DNA of 5,548 nt from Candidatus Aminicenantota bacterium (GTDB taxonomy: Bacteria > Acidobacteriota > Aminicenantia > Aminicenantales > Aminicenantaceae), in NCBI GenBank assembly GCA_030627155.1, contig DAOUSP010000094.1:1-5548 (forward strand). Reading direction: 5' to 3'. A program made the translations under genes and the position numbers. Every line of letters starts with the position of its first letter. The first letter of the stretch is position 1. Positions 1-4,481 of this stretch are shown here, piece by piece. The notes below the pieces were generated by a model. The model made no database searches. It was not told the DNA's origin and saw only the letters and a list, made by a program, of their open reading frames with translations.

Positions 1-106
1 GATTCAGTTTAATAGAAGGCAATCCTTTGGCTTTCTCGATAACTGATTCTTTTTCCCCCTCCAATAAATACCGCTCAACTATTTTCCCTCCGTGAGGACC
101 AATCAT
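1..106 (-). CDS. sat: Sulfate adenylyltransferase (ATP sulfurylase), N-terminal fragment
   Basis: Only the first 35 codons are inside the window; the gene continues past base 1. The translation begins MIGPHGGKIVERYL and continues with a charged helix and ...GLPSIKLN. The PHGGK(I/L)V motif just after the start is the characteristic opening of bacterial sulfate adenylyltransferases, where it is usually followed by an (N/E)R pair and a short helix. The family enzyme makes adenosine 5'-phosphosulfate from ATP and sulfate, or runs in reverse in sulfur oxidisers and dissimilatory pathways. The direction and any fusion, for example to an APS kinase domain, cannot be judged from this fragment. The start is supported by AAAGGAG 6 nt upstream. 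It lies 71 bases downstream of the ribbon-helix-helix gene on the same strand with no clear terminator or separate promoter between, so the two are probably cotranscribed. The identification rests on a short N-terminus and is likely, not certain. Confidence 0.72.
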   Translation of the reverse strand, partial: MIGPHGGKIVERYLLEGEKESVIEKAKGLPSIKLN

Positions 107-112
107 TCTCTT

Positions 113-119
113 CTCCTTT
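113..119 (-). promoter_or_regulatory. Ribosome binding site of sat
   Basis: AAAGGAG on the minus strand, 6 nt from the ATG at 106. It fixes the start of the partial sat gene, whose body is outside the window. Confidence 0.8.
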
Positions 120-177
120 CAATACATAGAATCGAGGACTCATTAAAAAAAACAACGTCCCCCTGAATTATTATGGT

Positions 178-393
178 TTAGTCAATATATCCCAGTGCCT
201 TTAACCGTTCCTTTACCTTCTCTTCGTCTTCTTTACTGAAAGCTTCTTGCACTTGTTCTTCTTTTGAAATGCTTTCTCTTAAGACCTTTGTTATATAACT
301 TGCAACTGATGTGATTTCTGAACCTTTAATCTTTTCTTCAATCTTTTTATACAATGATGTGGGGATAGAAACAGTCGTGAACTCTTTATCCAT
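178..393 (-). CDS. Small ribbon-helix-helix (CopG/Arc-like) protein, probable DNA-binding regulator
   Basis: A 71-residue protein. Residues 5-10 (FTTVSI) fit the N-terminal DNA-contacting beta strand of a ribbon-helix-helix fold. Residues 12-23 fit helix A (LYKKIEEKIK). Residues 29-41 fit helix B, with the SVASYITKVLRE pattern typical of CopG/Arc relatives. A linker rich in Glu and Lys follows (about 44-60), then a C-terminal tail ending LKALGYID. Such proteins bind operators as dimers or higher oligomers, often controlling their own operon, and some are antitoxins. No toxin gene lies beside it: the next gene on the strand is sat, 71 bases on, so a role in controlling sulfate activation is a reasonable guess. 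The start is set by AAAGGAG with 6-nt spacing, and a good promoter lies upstream. The fold is fairly secure; function and target are inferred. Confidence 0.8.
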   Translation of the reverse strand: MDKEFTTVSIPTSLYKKIEEKIKGSEITSVASYITKVLRESISKEEQVQEAFSKEDEEKVKERLKALGYID

Positions 394-399
394 TTTTGT

Positions 400-406
400 C
401 TCCTTT
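400..406 (-). promoter_or_regulatory. Ribosome binding site of the ribbon-helix-helix gene
   Basis: AAAGGAG on the minus strand, 6 nt from the ATG at 393. Sequence and spacing are the same as those of the downstream sat gene, supporting both starts. Confidence 0.8.
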
Positions 407-442
407 ATTTTATGCTGTTAAAATCCGAATAAGATTGATATC

Positions 443-460
443 ACTTCGAATTAACTTCGA
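443..460. repeat. Direct repeat ACTTCGA with 11-base period at the predicted transcription start
   Basis: ACTTCGA occurs at 443-449 and 454-460, one helical turn apart, immediately downstream of the leftward -10 box. Tandem half-sites at about this spacing are a common layout for cooperative repressor dimers, including ribbon-helix-helix proteins. A GATATC palindrome lies next to it at 437-442. Regulatory meaning is inferred; two copies of a 7-mer could be chance. Confidence 0.4.
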
Positions 461-489
461 TTTATACACCAGCTTGAGATTTTTTTCAA
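461..489 (-). promoter_or_regulatory. Sigma70-type promoter for the ribbon-helix-helix / sat operon
   Basis: Read on the minus strand: a -35 box TTGAAA (489-484), a 17-base spacer, and a -10 box TATAAA (466-461). Each hexamer is one base from consensus and the spacing is optimal. Transcription would start near 454, giving a leader of about 60 nt before the ATG at 393. The -35 box and spacer overlap a perfect inverted repeat, and the start region overlaps a short direct repeat, so the promoter may be controlled. This is a prediction from sequence only. Confidence 0.65.
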
Positions 490-492
490 GCT
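471..492. repeat. Perfect 7-bp inverted repeat over the -35 region (candidate operator)
   Basis: AGCTTGA (471-477) and TCAAGCT (486-492) are exact reverse complements separated by GATTTTTT. The repeat covers the -35 hexamer and part of the spacer of the leftward promoter. It lacks a T-run after the second arm, so it does not look like a terminator. Its position suits a repressor site, with the ribbon-helix-helix protein as an obvious candidate, but this is inferred. Confidence 0.5.
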
Positions 493-502
493 TATCTCGG
501 CT

Positions 503-535
503 TCTCCCTACTCCTCACTCCTCACTTTTCACTTC
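503..535. repeat. Pyrimidine-rich 7-base repeat cluster, left copy
   Basis: The plus strand carries degenerate tandem copies of a CTCCTCA-type heptamer, almost purely pyrimidine with an A once per unit. Bases 509-526 are identical to bases 672-689 of the right cluster, making an 18-base exact direct repeat. No function can be assigned. Confidence 0.7.
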
Positions 536-541
536 CCTTGT

Positions 542-592
542 CGTCATTGCGAGCGACTGAAAGGAGCGCGGCAATCTCGTTATTAAAATGAC
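542..592. repeat. Palindromic interspersed repeat element of the GTCATTGCGAG...GCAATCTC type
   Basis: The element begins GTCATTGCGAG at 543 and continues to GGCAATCTCG at 570-579. ATTGC (546-550) can pair with GCAAT (571-575). In an alternative outer fold, GTCATT (543-548) can pair with AATGAC (587-592). The two folds share bases and exclude each other. From general knowledge, short palindromic elements with this opening and the GCAATCTC half are dispersed through many unrelated bacterial genomes, so this is probably one copy of a dispersed intergenic repeat. Copy number in this genome cannot be seen here. Confidence 0.55.
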
Positions 593-621
593 AGAGGCAA
601 CTACTTACTCTTTTTTAGCAG

Positions 622-639
622 GTCTAGCCCGTCTAGCGC
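622..639. repeat. 9-base tandem repeat, two units
   Basis: GTCTAGCCC is followed directly by GTCTAGCGC, so two 9-base units differ at one position. They lie between the palindromic element and the right pyrimidine cluster. This is a minimal tandem repeat and its significance is unknown. Confidence 0.55.
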
Positions 640-650
640 ATCTATCTTTT

Positions 651-689
651 TCCTCCTCACTCCTCACTCCTTACTCCTCACTCCTCACT
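651..689. repeat. Pyrimidine-rich 7-base repeat cluster, right copy
   Basis: Degenerate tandem copies of the CTCCTCA-type heptamer occur here. A 16-base stretch at 653-668 and an 18-base stretch at 672-689 both match the left cluster, the second exactly (509-526). The cluster ends just before the rightward -35 box. It is non-coding; no function can be assigned. Confidence 0.7.
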
Positions 690-696
690 GATTGAC

Positions 697-727
697 TTGA
701 CAAATCTTACCTTTTGATGTTTATAAT
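697..727 (+). promoter_or_regulatory. Sigma70-type promoter for the ybeZ-pgpH-ybeY-corC operon
   Basis: A perfect -35 hexamer TTGACA (697-702) and a perfect -10 hexamer TATAAT (722-727) are separated by 19 bases, slightly longer than the ideal 17. A second TTGACT at 692-697 is too far away to serve. Transcription would begin near 734, leaving a leader of about 39 nt before the ybeZ ATG at 773. Confidence 0.68.
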
Positions 728-742
728 TTAGAAAGAAGAACA

Positions 743-757
743 ATGAATCCTCCCTAA
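743..757 (+). other. Possible in-frame leader mini-ORF (MNPP-stop) before ybeZ
   Basis: Within the predicted leader, ATG AAT CCT CCC TAA forms a four-residue reading frame. It is in the same frame as ybeZ and ends 15 bases before its ATG. The purine-rich GAAAGAAG (731-738) sits 4 nt upstream and is a better-placed ribosome contact than anything directly before ybeZ. It may be chance. If translated, it could feed ribosomes to ybeZ by reinitiation. Confidence 0.25.
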
Positions 758-772
758 CTATCTAACATTAAT

Positions 773-1726
773 ATGGAAAAAATCGAATACTCTTATATCC
801 GAAAAAGCGCCTTTTCTGGCGTCATGGACAAAAATTTAAAGAAATTAGAACAAAGATTAGGAGTAAGTCTTTCGGTTCGAGGCGAAAGCTTAATCATTGA
901 TGGTCCTGAAGACAAAGAAACATTTGCTAAATATTACTTCGAAAAAATAAAAGAACTTGAAGACAGGGGACACTCTCTTAAAGAGAACGATTTTCATGTC
1001 GTCCTTGACCTCTTAGAAGAAGGTTTAGGCCGTCGCCTTGAAGACTATTTTTCTTCCGAACCACTAAGCCTCTCTCGAAAAACAGTAATCTCAAAAAGCT
1101 ATAACCAGCAGGAATATATTAACGCTATAAAAAATTATGATTTAGTCTTTGGTATCGGGCCTGCTGGAACAGGCAAAACTTATTTGGCAATGGCTATGGC
1201 TCTTTCGTTTCTTCAGAATAAGCTTGTTAACCGCATAATCCTCACACGCCCGGCTGTTGAGGCAGGTGAAAAATTAGGATTTCTTCCTGGGGATATAGCT
1301 CAAAAAATCAATCCATATCTTCGTCCTCTTTATGATGCACTCTTTGATTTAGCCCGCCTGGAGCAGGCCAACCGTCTCATTGAAAGCAGTATAATTGAAA
1401 TAGCACCTTTAGCTTATATGAGAGGACGGACACTCAATAGCGCATTTATCATTCTTGACGAAGCCCAAAATACAACAAAAGAACAGATGAAAATGATATT
1501 AACCAGAACTGGTTTCGATTCAAAAATGGTCGTGACTGCTGATATCACTCAAATCGACCTGCCTCACCCTGAAAAATCTGGAGTTCTCCACGCAATAAAG
1601 ATTCTTTCTAAAATCAAAGAAATTGCTTTCGTCCATTTCAATGAAAAAGATGTCGTAAGACATCCAATGGTGCAAAAAATAATTAAGGCATATCAAAAAG
1701 CTGAAAATAAACACAGAAACAAATGA
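773..1726 (+). CDS. ybeZ: PhoH-family ATPase YbeZ
   Basis: A 317-residue cytoplasmic P-loop ATPase of the PhoH/YbeZ family, of usual length. The N-terminal part (about 1-85) matches the small domain that precedes the ATPase, with the typical NLKKLEQRLGVSLSVRG stretch. The Walker A motif is GPAGTGKT at 129-136. The conserved LTRPAVEAGEKLGFLPGD block is at 157-174, MRGRTLNSAFIILDEAQN with Walker B is at 216-233, and the VTADITQIDLP segment is at 254-264. RHPMVQKIIKAY near the C-terminus is also typical. YbeZ is known to interact with YbeY and is implicated in rRNA processing; the exact substrate is not settled. It is the first gene of the operon and overlaps pgpH by 4 bases (ATGA). The ATG at 773 gives the expected N-terminus, but no Shine-Dalgarno sequence precedes it, and a TAA at 755 prevents a longer form. 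Confidence 0.95.
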   Translation: MEKIEYSYIRKSAFSGVMDKNLKKLEQRLGVSLSVRGESLIIDGPEDKETFAKYYFEKIKELEDRGHSLKENDFHVVLDLLEEGLGRRLEDYFSSEPLSLSRKTVISKSYNQQEYINAIKNYDLVFGIGPAGTGKTYLAMAMALSFLQNKLVNRIILTRPAVEAGEKLGFLPGDIAQKINPYLRPLYDALFDLARLEQANRLIESSIIEIAPLAYMRGRTLNSAFIILDEAQNTTKEQMKMILTRTGFDSKMVVTADITQIDLPHPEKSGVLHAIKILSKIKEIAFVHFNEKDVVRHPMVQKIIKAYQKAENKHRNK

Positions 1727-4095
1727 ATACTTTTTCTTTCAAAAATCTTGATTTCTTTAAAAAATCAAATTCTCTTTCTAAAGAATCAAAAGACAGCTCT
1801 CCACAAGGCCATAAAAAAAATAAACTAAAATTCTGGGTAAGAATCATACAGGAACCTTTTGTTTTCGTATTTATTTTTGTAGTTGTGCTTTCCTATTTTC
1901 TTTCTTACGTTCCTTCCAGATCTTTACCGGCACTTCAAGAAGGAGAAATTGCCTCAAAAGATATCATTGCTCCTTCTGACCTCATAATTGAGGATAAAGA
2001 AACAACCGAAAAAAGAATCAAAGAAGCCGAAGACTCGGTTCTTCCTGTTTATATAATCGACCAGAATGTATTTCTAACTACAGAAGAAAAAATCCGGGAG
2101 TTCTTCAGTGCTGGACGTGAGCTTTTTAAGAATAATGTGACCACAAAAAAAATAGAAGATTTCAAGCAGACGGCATCAGAAAAATACGGCATTGAACCTA
2201 CTACAAATACTATAAAAACCCTTGTCAAATTGAAATTTAATGCCCGTCTTGAAGAAATCCTTATAAACCTGATTGGAAAAATTTCTGAGCAAGGAATAAT
2301 TGTCAGCAAAAACCTTTTCATTCATGGGGAACAAGAGACTGGATTCACTATTATCAAAGGTGATGGAAGTGAAAAAATTTCAAGAATTCCAGAAATCCAG
2401 GATATAAAAGAAAGTAAGGAAAAATTATCTGAAGAAATAAACAATCTTGAGCTCTCCCAAAATGAAAAATCTCTCCTCACACAGCTTTCACACGAATTTA
2501 TTTCTCCTAATATTAATTACAATAAGATGGAAACCGACGCCCGCAAAGAAAAAGCTTGCTCCAGAGTAGAAACAGTCTTTTACACAATAAAAAAGGGGAA
2601 AGTAATTGTCCGGAAGGGAGATGAAGTTGACCAGGAAGCCATAAAACAAATAAATCTCATTAACAAAAACCTTGAGGCTAAACCCAACTGGATAATAAAT
2701 TTTATAGGAACTTTTCTCCTGTTTGGACTTCTGTTTATTATCCTATGGTTTTATATAAAATCTATACTCGGCAGCCAAAATGCATTAAAAAACTTCGTCA
2801 TGATAGGCATCACTCTTGTTTTAAGCTTAATATTTTATAAGCTTTCGATTTTTTTAGAGGATACCTTCAGCATGAGTACAGATTTCTTTTTACTAAGACA
2901 TAGTGAAAGTTACAGGTATGCTTTTCCATATCAATTCAGTGTCCTCCTGTTGGCTTTCTTAACACAAACTCACATTGCTCTGATTGTCACAGTCGTTAAC
3001 AGTATTTTTGTGGGCTATCTTTTTAAAGCCAACCTTTATCTTGTGATATTCAGCTTGCTTGGCGGATTCGCAGCAATTTACGGCATTAAATACTATGGCA
3101 AACAGAAAAGAACATCCATCTTCAGAGCAGGAATTTTGGTTATTGCCCCAATCAATGCTTTTGTCATCATTACTTTTCATCTAATCAGCGAAAAAATGGC
3201 TTTTCTGGATGTGTTTGCCAGTGAACTTTTAATGGGAATTTCAGGTGGCATTTTAAGTGCTACCTTGGCATTTCTGTTTCTTCCTATCTATGAATCAGTA
3301 TTTGGGATTGTAACACAATCAAAACTTCTTGAGATTACTAATTCTGATCTTCCTATTTTCAGGAAGATGGCTATGGAAGCTCCAGGAACATACCATCATT
3401 CTCTAATCGTATCCACGTTATCAGAGAAGGCTGCTGAAGAAATCAAACTCGATTCCATGTTAATCAAGGCAGGCTCCCTCTATCATGATATTGGAAAAAT
3501 AAAGAGGCCTGAATACTTCATGGAAAACAGAACCCGTAACTTTGACATGCATAAAGACCTTAAACCAAGCATGAGCACTCTTGTCATTGTAAGCCATGTG
3601 AAGGAAGGCTTAGAGCTTGCAAAAAAACTACGGCTTCCAAAAAAAATACGGGAGATAATCGAGCAGCATCATGGCAACTCATTGGTTAAATACTTTTTTG
3701 AAAAGGCAAAAGAAAAATACGATCCTGAAATGCATAAAATAGGAGAAGAAAGTTACCGTTACCCAGGACCACGGCCTAAAAGTAAAGAAGCTGCTTTAAT
3801 TATGCTCGCTGATTCCGTTGAAGCTGCCTCTCGAAGCTTAAAATCCACAACTAAAGCAAACCTAAAGCGGGTAATCACAGATATATTCAACAATTATATT
3901 CAAGATGGACAAATGGATGATTCTAATTTTTCGCTTAAAGAATTAAAGTCCATTGCCAATTCATTTCTCACAACTCTTTACACAATCTATCATCACCGTT
4001 TAGAGTATCCTGGCTTTGATTTTGAATCAAAAATGAAACTAACGCCAGAAAAGATAATAAAATCCAATGATCGAAATCATAAATCAACAAAATAG
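1723..4095 (+). CDS. pgpH: PgpH-type 7TM-HD c-di-AMP phosphodiesterase
   Basis: A 790-residue membrane protein. A cytoplasmic N-terminus (1-43) precedes one transmembrane helix (about 45-63). An extracytoplasmic 7TMR-HDED domain follows (about 65-320), then seven predicted membrane helices between about 323 and 525. A cytoplasmic HD domain (about 540-765) ends the protein. The metal ligands expected from characterised PgpH are all visible: H559 in GTYHHS, H588-D589 in LYHDIGK, H625 in VSHVKEG, H649-H650 in EQHHG and D697 in LADSVEAA. The family hydrolyses cyclic di-AMP to pApA, affecting osmotic, potassium and envelope balance; the outer domain probably senses an unknown signal. The ATG overlaps the ybeZ stop (ATGA) with no clear ribosome binding site, so translation is probably coupled. 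It is somewhat longer than the Firmicutes enzymes, mainly at the N-terminus and in the outer domain. Family assignment is firm; c-di-AMP as substrate follows from family membership. Confidence 0.93.
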   Translation: MNTFSFKNLDFFKKSNSLSKESKDSSPQGHKKNKLKFWVRIIQEPFVFVFIFVVVLSYFLSYVPSRSLPALQEGEIASKDIIAPSDLIIEDKETTEKRIKEAEDSVLPVYIIDQNVFLTTEEKIREFFSAGRELFKNNVTTKKIEDFKQTASEKYGIEPTTNTIKTLVKLKFNARLEEILINLIGKISEQGIIVSKNLFIHGEQETGFTIIKGDGSEKISRIPEIQDIKESKEKLSEEINNLELSQNEKSLLTQLSHEFISPNINYNKMETDARKEKACSRVETVFYTIKKGKVIVRKGDEVDQEAIKQINLINKNLEAKPNWIINFIGTFLLFGLLFIILWFYIKSILGSQNALKNFVMIGITLVLSLIFYKLSIFLEDTFSMSTDFFLLRHSESYRYAFPYQFSVLLLAFLTQTHIALIVTVVNSIFVGYLFKANLYLVIFSLLGGFAAIYGIKYYGKQKRTSIFRAGILVIAPINAFVIITFHLISEKMAFLDVFASELLMGISGGILSATLAFLFLPIYESVFGIVTQSKLLEITNSDLPIFRKMAMEAPGTYHHSLIVSTLSEKAAEEIKLDSMLIKAGSLYHDIGKIKRPEYFMENRTRNFDMHKDLKPSMSTLVIVSHVKEGLELAKKLRLPKKIREIIEQHHGNSLVKYFFEKAKEKYDPEMHKIGEESYRYPGPRPKSKEAALIMLADSVEAASRSLKSTTKANLKRVITDIFNNYIQDGQMDDSNFSLKELKSIANSFLTTLYTIYHHRLEYPGFDFESKMKLTPEKIIKSNDRNHKSTK

Positions 4096-4480
4096 ATACT
4101 GGATTTCAAAAGAGCCATTTCTAAAGCTTTTACAAAAACTGTCCAGTCATTATAACCTCCAGGAGTCAGAAGTGACATTAGCTTTCGTCACCAATAAAGT
4201 CATTAAGAATTTGAACCGAAAATTTTTACGGAAAAATTCTTCAACTGATGTTCTCAGCTTCCCTATTAGAGAAAAAGCTGCCGATGGGAAATTTTACCTT
4301 GGAGACATCATCATCTCTATTCCACAAGCTTTTCGACAGTGTTTGAACAAAACACACGGGCTGGAACGAGAACTGGAACTATTAACAATCCATGGTTTTC
4401 TCCATCTTGTCGGATATGAACACTTTAAGGGTTTGGAGGAAGAGGAAAAAAAAATAACAAATCTATTATTAGAAGGTTAA
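4067..4480 (+). CDS. ybeY: Endoribonuclease YbeY (rRNA maturation factor)
   Basis: A 137-residue zinc-dependent endoribonuclease, slightly shorter than the E. coli protein. The signature HGxLHLxGYxH is complete at 109-119, giving the three zinc-binding histidines H109, H113 and H119. The conserved STDVLSFP segment (59-66) and the LGDIIIS strand (78-84) are present. R55 aligns with the conserved catalytic-site arginine of the family. YbeY acts in 16S rRNA 3'-end maturation and 70S ribosome quality control, working with YbeZ, which is encoded upstream in this operon. The start at 4067 lies 29 bases inside the end of pgpH, in another frame. No later in-frame Met preserves the N-terminal strand. 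Only a weak purine-rich region (AGAAAAGATAA) lies upstream, so translational coupling to pgpH is likely. Confidence 0.95.
   Translation: MIEIINQQNRYWISKEPFLKLLQKLSSHYNLQESEVTLAFVTNKVIKNLNRKFLRKNSSTDVLSFPIREKAADGKFYLGDIIISIPQAFRQCLNKTHGLERELELLTIHGFLHLVGYEHFKGLEEEEKKITNLLLEG
4471..4476 (+). promoter_or_regulatory. Ribosome binding site of the CorC-like gene
   Basis: AGAAGG overlaps the last codons of ybeY and sits 5 nt before the ATG at 4482. It is the clearest Shine-Dalgarno-like site in the plus-strand operon and supports the chosen start. Confidence 0.6.
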
Positions 4481-4481
4481 C

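Larger units (their letters stand above)
394..772. other. Divergent intergenic region with repeats, no gene seen
   Basis: This 379-base gap separates the leftward ribbon-helix-helix/sat genes from the rightward ybeZ operon. I see no protein-coding gene or structural RNA in it. From left to right it holds: the leftward promoter with its operator-like repeats, a first pyrimidine-rich 7-base repeat cluster, a GTCATTGCGAG-type palindromic element, a 9-base tandem repeat, a second pyrimidine-rich cluster, the rightward promoter and a short leader. The central part (about 503-690) is strongly C/T-rich on the plus strand, unlike the A-rich flanking genes. Confidence 0.75.

Noticed and set aside
107..177. 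Possible terminator or separate promoter between the ribbon-helix-helix gene and sat
   Set aside because: On the minus strand there is a T-run (minus-strand TTTTTTTT) and a weak GGGGAC/GTCC pairing, but the T-run lies in the loop and not after a stem. No convincing -35/-10 pair is seen, so cotranscription is the simpler reading.
178..393. Antitoxin of a toxin-antitoxin pair
   Set aside because: The fold is compatible, but no toxin-like small gene is adjacent: the downstream gene begins like sat and upstream is the non-coding spacer.
471..492. Inverted repeat as a rho-independent terminator
   Set aside because: The T-run is in the loop rather than after the second arm, and the stem is AT-rich. 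Its place over a -35 box fits an operator better.
651..689. Triplex (H-DNA) forming mirror repeat
   Set aside because: Units such as TCCTCACTCCT are mirror-symmetric, but an A interrupts the pyrimidine strand about every 7 bases, which would destabilise a triplex.
503..689. CRISPR array or riboswitch in the spacer
   Set aside because: Repeats are short, degenerate and unevenly spaced without unique spacers, and no known riboswitch core is recognisable.
1520..1714. Minus-strand 64-codon open frame inside ybeZ
   Set aside because: It is antisense to the conserved C-terminal part of a clear PhoH-family gene, has no recognisable motif and no ribosome site.
2049..2321. Minus-strand 90-codon open frame inside pgpH
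   Set aside because: It lies opposite the outer-domain coding region of pgpH; its composition is what the reverse complement of an A-rich gene gives.
2959..3180. Minus-strand 73-codon open frame inside pgpH
   Set aside because: Antisense to the membrane-helix region of pgpH, with no motif or start signal.
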